DNA from: Paulownia fortunei
Taxonomy: Eukaryota > Streptophyta > Magnoliopsida > Lamiales > Paulowniaceae
Length of the DNA: 64,000 nucleotides
Direction: 5' to 3'
Assembly (NCBI GenBank): GCA_019321725.1
Contig: CM033119.1
Location: forward strand, 3,187,865-3,251,864
A model generated the notes under the pieces. That model saw nothing but the letters and a program-made list of their open reading frames with translations, was not told where the DNA came from and made no database searches. Of the stretch, positions 12,507-23,534 are shown in pieces (the first letter of the stretch is position 1; each line of letters opens with the position of its first letter). A program made the translations under genes and the position numbers.

Positions 12507-13114
12507 CTGTATAAAATGAAGCTCAACATCAAGAATTGATTAGATTATTGAAATCTTATTGATCAAATTAATAGTGCATAAAATCCGTGGGTTCTAAAGA
12601 CACAATAAAGTAAAGAGAGATCTAAAGAGAGTTTTTTCATAGGATTTCTAAAGGGTTTTGCTTCACTACTGTATAAAAAGTACTTTTTCCCTTACAAGCA
12701 AATATTTTCCCAATTTAATACAAAAATAAGTATCAAAAGGCGTGTGGAATATGTATCGAATACTAGAGTACCGATTGCCAAGGAACAATTGAACTGTAGT
12801 TGGATTTCAGAAAAGTTAACCCAGAACAGTGGACAACAGAAGATCTCAAAAAGGATGGAATGCAAGTTATTTCAAAAAAAAAAGAAAATGATTTTATATA
12901 AATTAATTGAAGTAATTACAACACAATCACACTGTGCAGGCTATTCAGTGCATGCTCTAGCAACATCCAAAGTAATTGTAAAAAAATAAATCAGAATTTT
13001 ATATAAATTAACTAAAGTAATTACCGCACGTATATTACACAACATCCTTAAAGCCTAATAACTAAACAACCTTCTTAAACACCAAAAAGATTTAAGAAAG
13101 TTAGACAGACATAC
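12507..13114 (-). other. Possible 5' leader intron of the DUF295 gene
   Basis: On the minus strand a good donor (CG|GTATGTCTG) lies at 13114. A polypyrimidine-rich acceptor (TTTTATACAG) ends at 12507, ten bases before the start ATG. Joining them leaves the frame open upstream for at least 25 codons without a recognisable F-box. This could be a 5' UTR intron or a coding intron. Confidence 0.4.
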
Positions 13115-13769
13115 CGAAAAACAATCTAGAGGTGAAGTCAATTCTTTCTGATTCTCGTAAACCAATGTGTCTGTGTATTTATATAAATATGAAACCAATG
13201 TGTATGCGTGTATATATATAAATATGATATATGTACTATGAAATACCTAGGAGGAAGGAAATTCTTTTATACTATAATTCTAAGGAAAGACAATCTGATT
13301 TGGAATCGGGAATCTAAAATTAGGTAGGCAGTATATAGATAGAAAGGTGAATGTATTTGTTTAAGAGAATAAAAAGAGGAAGAACGTAACAAGCCAGAAC
13401 ACAACTTCAAGAAGAACAGCAACGATCATACCGAACCAACTAATAAGGTGTACACCAACTAATAAGGAACTGACACGTATCTGGGTTTAATAAATAAACC
13501 AGTGAGATAGGTCAATCAGTTAATAAAAAGGAAAAATCTGTAGTGAAAGTTGGCAATTTCTGAAAGTAAATCAATTCTACTTCTTTTCTGAAATATCTAC
13601 TACTTCTCTCGATTCTTTCTTTTCCTTTTCCTTGTCATTCTTCTTCTCACTCTCTCTCCATCTTTCCCCAAATTCCCTAAGAGTCTTATATATACACAAT
13701 TTGTATATATTCAAAATAAAACTTGCCCTGAGTTGTCTTTGTTTTCTCTCTGACAAACACAACATATAT

Positions 13770-13906
13770 CTCTCCAAACTGACGGAATTACAGAAGACCC
13801 TCCTGTCGCTGATTGACTTCTTAATTGACATCCATCAAAATTCTCTCTCCAGACTCACGGAATAACAAAAACCCACCTGTGGCTGATTGAGGAGCATCCA
13901 TCAAAG
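13770..13906 (+). repeat. 75-bp tandem duplication in the F-box gene leader
   Basis: The segment from 13770 (CTCTCCAAACTGACGGAAT...) is repeated from 13845 (CTCTCCAGACTCACGGAAT...). Both carry ACCC.CCTGT.GCTGATTGA and end in CATCCATCAAA. The second copy ends exactly at a donor (AAAG|GTATGT), so both copies would lie in the transcribed 5' leader. Confidence 0.75.
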
Positions 13907-14221
13907 GTATGTATCTTAACTACCGATAATCTTTATTCTTATTTTATTAATCGAAATTGGTTGCATGATTTGGTTTTTCTCTACTCTTTGTTTTTATGTT
14001 ACAACCCAAATCAAATAAAAAGACAAGGCATAAAAACATAGTAACTTTGTACTGGTATTGTGCGCGTGATGGGTATGAAGAGAAAATATCATAAAGTCTT
14101 TCCGATGGGCATGGTTACGGCAAATTACAAGCAAAACAATTGTAATAATGCTATATCATGATCCCAAAATTTTACGAGCAGTAGTCTTTCATTTATTTAT
14201 TTATTTATTTTTGGTTTTTAG
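13907..14221 (+). other. Probable 5' UTR intron of the F-box/DUF295 gene
   Basis: A strong donor AAAG|GTATGTAT is at 13907. A pyrimidine-rich acceptor TTTGGTTTTTAG ends at 14221; an alternative AG ends at 14288. The start ATG follows at 14301. No in-frame coding sequence is seen on the upstream side. Confidence 0.5.
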
Positions 14222-14300
14222 ATATCCAGTGGTTTTAACAGATTATACACTTAATGAGGTTTTTTGGTTTTTGCTACGACGTGAATAGATTATACATGTA

Positions 14301-15374
14301 ATGAGGAATTGGGCTGATCTTCCCGAAGAGCTTCTGAGTTTGATACTATCAAATCTATTTGCTAAAGACAGACATACTTTTAACCTAGTATGTCGATCTT
14401 GGAATGCAGCTTCTGCAGCTTCACCATATCGACATTCTCATTGCCTTATGTTTTACCAGACGAGCGAGCATCTATGGAAATTCTTTCAGTACAACAATTT
14501 CTTTTACATGGACATTCCCGAACTTGACAATGCAGAAATACTTTGTTCCAAGTATGGATGGTTGCTCATCTCTCGGGATGATTACACTCTTTTTTTCTTC
14601 GATCCTTTTAATAAACAGAAGATTGAACTACCCACCACAAGTGATTACTCCTACAACACAATCACTTTTTTCCACCCGCCAACTTCCCCGGACTGCATTA
14701 TTGTTGGGATTGCCGCCAAAACTTGGTGTGAAGATGTGCAAATAGGCGTGCTAAAGCATGGAGAGGTTGATTGGCAGAGCTACACATACCGTAGCAAGTT
14801 TTTGGTGTCCCTTGGGGCCCCAGTTTTGCATTGTGGACTATTGTACTTTTTGGATGTGAAAGGGAATGTTGCAACGTTTAATATCAGTGGACAAGGTCAT
14901 GAATCATGTTGGGATGTCAACACCAGGTGCCTCACGCCACGTCGGCTTCGCAACAACATTAAACAGCACTTCTTGTTCAAAGTTAAGGGGGAAGAAGCAC
15001 TGTTTGCTGTCTTTGTCGGGCATGATGAAAGAAAGGTCAATGTGTATAGGCTCTTGGAGCCAGAGATGCAGTGGGAATTGGTGGAAGATTTAGGGGACAA
15101 GGTGTTATATCTGAGCCATACATCGTGTTTTGGATATACAGCTCGTTCAAAAAGCATGGCAAATAAGATTTACTTCCCCAGGTTTCATGGTAATAGTGCT
15201 GTTTTTTACTCTTTGCATACTAGAAGATATCATTCTTTTGAGGGCAATTACTCGAGCAACAATTCTTCTGGTCTTAAACGATTGGACTTTGCCACTTGGA
15301 TAACTCCTGCACCCACTCCAGAACTTCCAAGAGAATTGACATGGTGTCCAAAACTGGATGGAATTAGAACTTAA
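14301..15374 (+). CDS. F-box/DUF295 protein (At1g57790-like type)
   Basis: Intronless CDS of 357 aa. The N-terminal F-box (about 3-45) is clear: WADLPEELLSLILSNL, then VCRSWNAA, the surface that binds SKP1. The rest is the DUF295 beta-propeller-like region: YGWLLISRDD (about 85-95), FFDPFNKQKIELP, SPDCIIVG, YFLDVKGNVATFN and a C-terminal RLDFATWITP. Length and order fit F-box proteins of the At1g57790 type, substrate adaptors of SCF E3 ligases with mostly unknown targets. The start is set by the conserved F-box right at the N-terminus. A probable leader intron lies upstream. It diverges from the F-box-less DUF295 gene at 12.5 kb; the two proteins are too different for a recent duplication. 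Confidence 0.88.
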   Translation: MRNWADLPEELLSLILSNLFAKDRHTFNLVCRSWNAASAASPYRHSHCLMFYQTSEHLWKFFQYNNFFYMDIPELDNAEILCSKYGWLLISRDDYTLFFFDPFNKQKIELPTTSDYSYNTITFFHPPTSPDCIIVGIAAKTWCEDVQIGVLKHGEVDWQSYTYRSKFLVSLGAPVLHCGLLYFLDVKGNVATFNISGQGHESCWDVNTRCLTPRRLRNNIKQHFLFKVKGEEALFAVFVGHDERKVNVYRLLEPEMQWELVEDLGDKVLYLSHTSCFGYTARSKSMANKIYFPRFHGNSAVFYSLHTRRYHSFEGNYSSNNSSGLKRLDFATWITPAPTPELPRELTWCPKLDGIRT

Positions 15375-16631
15375 TTTCCTCTTCATTCAGAATTCAGCAG
15401 TAGTTTCTCTCTTTCATGTTATTTTAATTTCCTTCATTCTGTAGTTTGTTAATTCATTTATTTAAGGAAGTTTGAATTCCATCACACGGGCATTCTTGTC
15501 TGGTAAAGCAAATTTTAAGTGCTCGAGTTCGTTCTCTCTTTTGTTTGGTTTCCCTCGTGCTTACTTTTCTATATTAAAAATCCTTTTGATTGCTTCCTTT
15601 CGTACTGATATTTCCTCATATACATTTAATATTGCTATGATAGTATTTTTTTTAATTATTTTAATTGGAGATATCACAGAGCATAATTAAGGATTGATAA
15701 TTCTGTCAACTGGGAATGAATGAATCGCCAACCTCATTTATATACAAATGAGGGGAATATTTTGACCAAAGTTTTGAGACATTTTCATAAAAAAAATAAA
15801 ATCTCCAGACATAATGAAATGAACTCTCGAAATTTTTGTGAAATCAAATGTCAAAAAACTAAAGATGCAGTCTATATATATTGGTCTTTGATCCTGAAAA
15901 TAAAGATTACACATTTATGTTTCTGGTCTTGTATTATATATAAATATGGTTTTGTTCGCCGTTGTTAATTAAGTAGGTTGAGTTTTGATAAAAGAAATTA
16001 ACAACAGAATTTTCACCATCTTTAAAAATGGTACTTGGTTTTCAAATATGAAATATGAGATGGTGTCTTGTCAGTATATAGTCTTACAATTTTTAAAAAA
16101 AAACACTATATTATCGATAAACAAACTATAAGTTATAGCTATTGGATCATAAAGTAACAATTTATATATATTTATATTATGTGTTTTAAATGATTCAACA
16201 TTTCAAAAAATAGTATTTCTCATTAAATTCAAAAATTATAGGGGAAATGAAATTATTTTTTCATAATCCATACTTGCACCAAATGAGTATAGTGTGTGGA
16301 ATTATTTGTTCTAACTAGGAGTGTCACATATATATGAGCAATGGTATACTTATCAAAAGATTTCTTGGAGGCCTTATTGATCTTATTTTTGAAACGAATT
16401 AAGAGCAAAATTACAATGTCCATGTTGACAACATTGTCACTCGATTTGTGGGTTGTATGTAAACAAGCGAGTAGAATGTTCAATCTGGCATGTCAAATCA
16501 TTCAACTCAACCTAATTAATGTAACACTTTACTTTTTCACATGTTGAAAAATTACTAGATAAATTTATCTAGTCAGGTTCAAAAGTGAGTTAAAAGGGAC
16601 AAAAATAAATCTACATTAAGGGTAAGGGAAT

Positions 16632-19122
16632 ATCTATAATGGCTTAATTTTAAAACTAGTCCTTTAATTATGGGTGGTGTTTTTAGTCATTTTACATTTT
16701 TAATTCACAATTTAAGATAATACTTTTAAAAAATTCGCACATTGAGAATAACTTTGATCTAAAATTATAATTTTGATGGAAAATTGAAATGCGACTGACA
16801 CATGACCGTTTAATTTGAAAAAATTTCAATTTTTCAATTGAATTGGATGGCTTTGGAGAAAGAGAAGCATAGGTGGGCCAAATAACATTATTAGGTGCAA
16901 AAAAAAAATCCATGTGGACATGATAACTTTTATAAGTTGTCCAAGTGGCTAAAAAATGGAGGAATATGCATACACATCATTTTGATATTCATCTTTTTTT
17001 TTTAATTTGTCGATATATTACAAAATAAATTAGAAATAATACAAAATATCTTTTAATTTTTAATTAATTTATTTTAATTTTTAACACTTAATAATAACTC
17101 TAACTAATCTAATTCAATTACAAAATTAATTTTTAATTATTTAACTAATCAATCATCAATTGAGGAGTAAAAATTTAATATTAATTTCATAAAATATTTA
17201 ATCATAAATTAGGGAGAAAAAATCCAACATTAAATACATTACAAAATACATTAAAATTAATACAAAATATTTTATTTTAATTCTTAATTTATTGACACAA
17301 TGCATAACTCCAATTAATATAATCTAAATATAAATTAATTTTTATTTTCTTCACTAATTAATCTTTTTTTTATGAATTAGGTAGTAAAAATATATCATTG
17401 ATTATTTTAAAAATATAACTAATCGAAACAAAAAATTTAAAAATTATGATAATTAAATTTATGTTAACTATTTTAGAATATAATTAATTGAACACAATTA
17501 AAAAGTTATAATAAAAAATATCAAAAGTATTATAAAAGTAATATTTCTATTTTTATTCCTTTTCTCTATTAATTAATACAATTCAATTTTTTCCACCTCT
17601 TCTATTAATAAAATTATTCATTTCATAATTAACTTTTAATTAGTCAACTAATTAATTATCACTTAGAGAAAAATCTACATTATTAGCAATTTTAATAATA
17701 TAACAAGGCAACAAATAAAATTAAAAAATATATAATAAAATATTTAATTTTCTTAAAATAATTTAGGGTTCAATCATTTACTCGTCACCATTTTCTCAGT
17801 TTTCAAAGTATGAGGATCGCCACTAAATAGAGTCCAACACCACCCATATCTGACAATGGAGGATTTGCTTTTGTGGTTCCTATTTTACAGGATTTGCTTT
17901 CAGGGGTGGAGGATGCTTGCTTGCATATTAGCTTGGGATAGGGGCGAGTGGGGGAATTGGTGCTTGCGGGAGGGGAGTGGTTGTTTGCATGGGTGTTCAT
18001 TCGTTTCAATCGAATCGAATCGAAATTTTGATTAACCGAAATTTCAGTTCATCATAATTAAAAATTGAAAATCAAACTAAATTAATTAATTTGGTTCAAT
18101 TTTAATTATTTTTTTTTTCAATTTTTTGGTTTGGTTTTCGGTTAATCGAATTTTTTTAAAAATAAATAATAAATAAATAAAAACTAAATAATATTATTAT
18201 AAATATATTTTTTATTTATTATGAGTGAGAAAAACATAAAAAAAGTATAAAAATAAATAATAAATATAAAAATTTCAAATTTCAAATAAAAAATAGTATA
18301 AAATATAATATATAAAAATATTAATTCGGTTTTCGGTTCGATTCGGTTAACCGAAAACCAAAAATTTAAAAAAAAAACAAACAAAAACCGAACCAAAATT
18401 TTTGGTTCGGTTTCGGTGCGAACTGAAATTTTGGTTTTGGTTCGATTCGACCGGTTAACCGAATTGTGTACGCCCCTAGTTGTTTGTGTTTTTTTAGCAA
18501 ATTTGCTTGAGGGAGTTGGGGTCTGGGGGCTGGTCGGAAATTTGCTTGGTGGGCTAGTTCGTGGGTTTGCTTTGGGATGGCGGTTGTGGTGATGGTGTTG
18601 CGTTTAGGGATGTGCACCGGCTGTTGGGTATTAGGGTGGTGGTAGTTGGAAATTGAGGAAGAAGAAAAAGAAGAGAAAAGGAAAAAAAGAAAAGAAAAGA
18701 AAAAGATGAAAATTAATTTTTATTAAATGAAATTTATTATAAAAGATAATTAATTTTTTTTTTACTTTGAAAAACACAAAATGTGAAAAAATGGAGGTAA
18801 AAAAAGCAGAATTTGGTGATTTTGTCCCCCAAACTTGGTTATTTGAACAACTTAAGTCATTAGGTCCACGCTAACTTAAGTCATTTGAACAACTTAACTC
18901 ATTACGCCCACCCGAGCTTAAAAATCCCCAAACCAATCACATGCTAATTTTCAGCCAAAATTATAATTTTTGATCAAATTTATTCTCCACGTGCGAATAA
19001 TTTAGAATTATTATCTTAAATTATCAGTTAAAAAAAATAAAAAGACTAAAAATGCCACCCTCATAGTTAGATGACCAATTTTATGACCAATTTTACAATT
19101 AAGCATATTTATAATAGCAAAG
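16632..19122. mobile_element. Non-autonomous DNA transposon with ~180-bp terminal inverted repeats (MULE-like)
   Basis: The left arm (about 16632-16815; GGCTTAATTTTAAAACTAGTC, GGGTGGTGTTTTTAGTC, TTCGCACATTGAGAATAA) returns as the reverse complement at about 18935-19122 (complement reads GCTTAATTGTAAAATTGGTC, AGGGTGGCATTTTTAGTC, TTCGCACGTGGAGAATAA). The arms are roughly 75-80% alike by eye. The interior is AT-rich without a transposase and is interrupted by a second element (17988-18478). Long TIRs suggest a Mutator-type derivative. A target-site duplication was not resolved, so the ends are approximate. Confidence 0.65.
17988..18478. mobile_element. hAT-like MITE with 8-bp target-site duplication
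   Basis: The 491-bp element has imperfect TIRs: the left end reads CATGGGTGTTCATTCG; the right end, complemented, reads TAGGGGCGTACACAATTCG. It is flanked by the identical 8-mer GTTGTTTG at 17980-17987 and 18479-18486, the size hAT transposition makes. The interior is palindrome-rich, with many GGTTAACCGAA / TTCGGTTCGATTCGG motifs, and non-coding. It sits inside the larger TIR element, so it inserted later. Confidence 0.85.
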
Positions 19123-19129
19123 AAAGATG

Positions 19130-20160
19130 GGCAACAAAGAGAAGGGCTCAGAGCTCTCTCGAATCATCGCTGTTTTGGTGGGATTAGCGTCGTAACTTCT
19201 CTTCCCAAGCCACAACAAATTATGGATACCTTTCTCCACAACTTCACAAGAAACCTATGTCTACAAGTCACCTACTTCACCGCTAACTCCAAAAAAATAA
19301 AAGATATACAAGTTACCTCCTCCAAGTTATCACCAATTACTAAGCTTCACTTAGTGACGAACTCTTCCAGTCGTCCCCTTTGTTTAAACTCGTCAATCTC
19401 TGAGTGGTTTATATTGTTATACAATTCTACCTCTATTGCGATGTTTGTCATCGGAGTATCCATTGGTGTGTGTTGAGGACATATGGGAGAGGCTTGGCAT
19501 CGCTCCCTTGGTCTTCTTCTTTGCGATACGTTCTATTCTCACTTCTATACGGATTGTTTCTTTCTAGGCTTCTCTTTCTCCAGGGGTGAAGAGAATCTTA
19601 CTTCTTTAAGTCTTAATATGCAGCAGACAATTGTTAAGCTTAACGGGACTTTTGGCCCTATCTAAGTTGTTTTTGATTGTTTTTCGGGATTAATTGGTCC
19701 GAAGGAGTTTAATCTTAGTGATACACTATCACGACTTTCTTAAAATTGAGTATTACTAGAGGTGAAGTCAATGAATATAGTAATTTTTTTTTTGTTTTTT
19801 ATGTCTTAACCCTATAACCGATGAAGGTTTTAATAAGACACTTTTTGGCAAAATTCTTAGGCTAATTCGTGATTGCCCAATTCTTGATTTTAAGGCTTGT
19901 GAAGATGACGGCGGTTTCTTCGTTGTGCCTCTACTTCACGTTGGCGGTCACATATCGTGTTGAATTCTTCATTTCTTTGTACAATTAAGGTCGTGATTGA
20001 TGGGTCACTTTGCGTGGCTGAAGCACCTTGGTTTAGGATGTCTCGACTCACGATCAAGATGATACTTAGCGCGATCGAGGCACACTGCCTTGGTATTTGC
20101 TCATCTCATCTTGTCTTACCATTATCAATATGGTTGAGGCTAGGTTCTTAGTAGATGGCC
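19130..20160 (+). pseudogene. Decayed retroelement-like coding remnant
   Basis: Short, frame-broken coding-like stretches are present. One frame near 19466 reads VEDIWERLGIAPL, and another near 19850 reads LIRDCPILDFKACEDDGGFF. The style recalls gag-like or plant transposon proteins, but no intact domain survives and stops interrupt every frame. The region is richer in C/G than its flanks. Identity is a weak inference. Confidence 0.3.
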
Positions 20161-20548
20161 AAGACACGAGTCTCGCTCGTTATATATGTTTTAGGCAGTA
20201 ACATACATTCGTGATATTTGTAGGAGAAAAAAAAGCCCACACGGCATTGTTGCCTGGAGAACTACTAGTGTTTCTACGCTTCACATCATTGCTCAACATC
20301 TGCTCTAAGCACGTGATGAAGACCGCAAGGGTGGCTAATGACCTTCATTATGTTTTTTTTGGGGGAAAAATATCCCCCTAGGGCATTGCTGTCTAGAGAG
20401 ATTTTAGTGCTCTTACTTAGCACTTAGTTATTCAGAAGGATTACTCTTCTCTAGTCTTTTCACTTTTAAGCTTGTTGTCTTACATTTTTGGAAAAATTTG
20501 TCCCGGATGAGGCTAAGATTTTGTTCAGTATTCGGGTTAGGTTAGGGA

Positions 20549-20864
20549 TATCAATGGGACGGGTTTGCCAAAACTCAAGACTCGCCCCATCAAGACCGCC
20601 GGGTCCGAGTTAGACCTGCCAGGTCCGTTTTATAATTTTAAAAATATTAAAAAAAATATTTTTTAAAAAATAATACCACTAATTTTTTTAAAAAATATAT
20701 TTTTTAAAATATAATATTATATAAATATATATATATTAAAAAAAAAAAAAAATTAAACGGGGCGGGTTTGAAAATTAAAAAATAAAACTCGCCCCATACC
20801 CGCTTATATCTTTTCAAACCTACCCCAAGCCGGGAGGGTCCAGGTCCAACTCGAACCCATTGTC
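20549..20864. mobile_element. MITE with GGGT/ACCC terminal inverted repeats, copy 1
   Basis: The left end is ATATCAATGGGACGGGTTTG; the right end, complemented, is ATGACAATGGGTTCGAGTTG. Inside, a CCGTTTTATAATTTTAAAAATATT block leads into an A/T core, followed by GGGGCGGGTTTGAAAA and CTCGCCCCATACCCGC. At least two related copies lie nearby (22.6 and 25.8 kb), sharing the TTTATAATTTTAAAAATAT block. Confidence 0.65.
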
Positions 20865-20872
20865 ATTTCTAG

Positions 20873-21232
20873 ATTAGGTGTTGCCTCTTCTAGGACTCTG
20901 GCTTGACGATGCAGGGGCTTTTTGCCATCCAGGTGAGGGTCGTCTTTCTCGAGATTAAGTCTAGCCCTAACGAGGCACGGGGCTTTGTTATTCGAGTAAG
21001 GTGTTTCCTCTCTCAAGACTAAGTTTGGGTCTTTGTTGTCCAACTAAAGTATTGCTTCTTCTGGGACTAAATCTGGCCTTAACAAAACAAGGCTTTTCAT
21101 TGCTCGGGTAAGGCATTATCACTCCAGGTTTTAAGTTTGGTCCTAATGAGGTAGGAGCATTTGTTGTCCGAGTGAGGCATTACCTTTCCCAGGACTAAAT
21201 TTGGCCTTTACGAGGCATGATCTTTATTTTTT
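20873..21232. repeat. Degenerate ~64-bp minisatellite, about six units
   Basis: Units share a consensus like AGGACTAAATTTGGCCTTAA, then CGAGGCA.GGCTTTTTG, TTGTCCGAGTGAGGCATT and a CCTCTTC-type end. Unit starts fall near 20873, 20932, 20996, 21044, 21109 and 21173; the third unit is shorter. The repeat lies just right of the MITE at 20549-20864. It may be a tandem array within an old LTR-type element. Confidence 0.7.
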
Positions 21233-21404
21233 CTGTTTTGCGCATCATGTAGATATTAATGTTCACGAGAGCTTGGTTAGTCTTGTTGCATAGTCATGAG
21301 CTAATGCTCTTATTTTACTTATCTACTTATGAAACATGTACTTGATAACTTTGATCCTTAACTTTTTGGAGGATTGTAATGCCATATAGATTGTTTCACT
21401 GAGG

Positions 21405-21570
21405 TGTTGTCAGGGGTTGCACTAAGCAACCTCTTACTAGCTGTCACTTTATTATGGATTACGTTGAGCATCCTCTTATTAATTGTATATACTTGTTAAG
21501 AATTGCACTGAGCAACCTCTTATAAGCTTTGAAAGGTCGCTAGGGGATCGAGCTGAGCAATCTTATAGGC
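21405..21570. repeat. Short interspersed repeats of a GCACTGAGCAACCTCTTA motif
   Basis: Near-copies of TTGCACTRAGCAACCTCTTA occur at about 21416 and 21503. Weaker copies lie near 21462 (TTACGTTGAGCATCCTCTTA) and 21549 (GATCGAGCTGAGCAATCTTA), at a rough 45-bp spacing. The motif does not match the 64-bp array to its left. Confidence 0.55.
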
Positions 21571-22551
21571 TACGCTATGGAGGTTCTTTCGAGTGGTTCT
21601 CTATCTGCAACATGAACAGACAAAAAAATCTCTTAAATGTTTAAATCAGTACAAATTTATAGAGAAAACTGTAATTGAAATGTGACGTAGGTCATATGGG
21701 TCTCTAATGTGATTTAGATCGGGTCTCTAATGTAATTTGGACCTCGTAAGACTATTTATCTTAGAAGACTAAAATTTAATATATTTTGGGCTTACTTAAA
21801 AAATACTCACTTTGTATGATGCAGACTATTTTATTTGAACGGAGTAAATAGATTTAAAAGAAAAACCATGACATCTTTTGGTCAATGTTTTACATCAATT
21901 CTCACGGGAGTGTTTGCAAAAATAATCTTAGAAAAGTATTAGATTTTAGAAAAAATGAAGAAACAATTGAGAAGCAACAATTGGTAGTTATTACAAAGTA
22001 TTGCTGGAAGTAAAATAAGTCAATTTTTTTTTTGAAAATAGTGTTTGATGAGTAAATTGTCAAAATAGTTTAATTTGTTTTTTGTGTAAAAATTTATATT
22101 GTCCTTGGACTTTGAAATAGTAATTTATTTTGTAAAGTCTGTTCAATAAATTAAAATATATTATTTATTCATATTATACACATAAGAATAATAACTAAAA
22201 TAATAATAAATATAATGTTTACATATAACAATAACTATATCTATGTAAGTGACCAATTTAATGAATTATTTAAAATGAATAAAAAATTAAGGCGATATTG
22301 TGACTTACAATAAAAGTAAAAAGGTTTAGGTTTTAAAAAAGGTTTACAGAAGAAATGAAATAACCTATAACAACGCCAAATATAAATAGAAAAATAATGG
22401 GATTCAAGTTTTAAACTGATCAAGTCACTCAATTTTATTACAAAAAAATAGAAAAAGGAAAAACCTTAAACAATAGATGTATTTTGACGATTTTTTAAAA
22501 ATTTGATGGACATAAGGTAAAAATGAATAAAGGGGACACACAAATAGTACG

Positions 22552-22835
22552 GATGCTAATGCCTTTGGGTCTGGGCTGGGTCTATCTTGATTCGAGATCT
22601 GATCCCATTAAAAATTTTAAAGATCCAAATCATTAGATCCGTTTTATAATTTTTAAAAATATAATTTAATTATATTTTTTAAAATAAAAATATTAATTTT
22701 TTTAAAAAAATATCACATATATATAATTTTTTTCAAAAAAATAAAATATTAAACAGGTCGGGTTTGGATCCAATTTGAAAATAAAGTACCTAAAACTCAA
22801 TTTGAATACGTTTATACTATTAAATCCCAAAATTC
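22552..22835. mobile_element. GGGT-ended MITE, copy 2 (degenerate)
   Basis: Shares with copy 1 the order: a GGGTCTGGGCTGGGT-like left end, CCGTTTTATAATTTTTAAAAATATAAT, an A/T core, then CAGGTCGGGTTTGGATC. The right end is poorly defined. Non-coding. Confidence 0.5.
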
Positions 22836-23450
22836 TAATACGACGGCTAGCAACTATTTTCAAAAACCCTATATCCCCTGCTCCAAATTTTGTTGTAATC
22901 ATTCAATATTGTAATCTGCATTTTATCAATGAAAATGAGTTTTTTCAATTTTGCTGTGCCTTGAAAGCATTTACGGGTGTGAGTTTGACGCAATTATTGG
23001 TCCACTGCGTGATCTATTGTAATTTTGGCGGAAACAGTTGTAACTGGTCGACTACTAGCCACACGGTGCCCCTTTCTCGATATAAACTAAAAAGCGCCCC
23101 ATGACAGGCCTTAAGCGAAGCGGGTTTGAATTGGACTCGAACACACTATTCTTTCTAACTCAGCCGTTCCCTTGGTTTTTTAAGAGTGTTTGCAGGGTCT
23201 AAGCCCACTAAGGCAACAGCAAACCCACATAGCCCCCAATGAGTCAAACTGAAACAAATTAATTAATTTAATTAAAGAGTTTTGTTTCATGTTTTTCCAT
23301 TGCTTTCTTCTCCAAACAAAAGAAAACAGAAATAATCTTTTCTTTTTGGATGACGAAAAAGAAAAGATACTTTTATAAGAAACATTAATCCAAAAATAGC
23401 ATATTAATTATGCCCATTAACAAACTTGGAAAAGTTGCATAGCTAATAAA

Positions 23451-23534
23451 CTATAATACAACTACCAAAGGAAATACAACGGCGGCATTAGCGGTGGCCG
23501 CGGCTGCGGCGCCGCCATATACCAGCACTTCCAT
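23451..23534 (-). CDS. Candidate small peptide gene (27 aa, Ala/Val-rich, hydrophobic)
   Basis: An isolated GC-rich island inside very AT-rich DNA carries an ORF from the ATG at 23534 to a TAG at 23451. It has G at -3 and G at +4 (good initiation context). The peptide starts MEVLVYGG, has a run of five Ala, and ends FPLVVVL, so it could form a membrane helix. A tiny upstream ORF (ATG GAG AAA TAA) precedes it on the same strand. GC-rich codons (GGC, GCC, GCG, ACC) stop where the ORF's hydrophobic core stops. The opposite strand has no ATG-started frame. I recognise no family; coding status is an inference from composition and context. Confidence 0.4.
   Translation of the reverse strand: MEVLVYGGAAAAATANAAVVFPLVVVL

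Noticed and set aside
20804..21043. 79-codon minus ORF through the minisatellite
   Set aside because: The frame follows tandem-repeat units and does not extend beyond them; unlikely to be selected coding.
22930..23120. Coding-like stretch with balanced composition
   Set aside because: Open for only part of its length, with no start, motif or splice signal; probably transposon debris.
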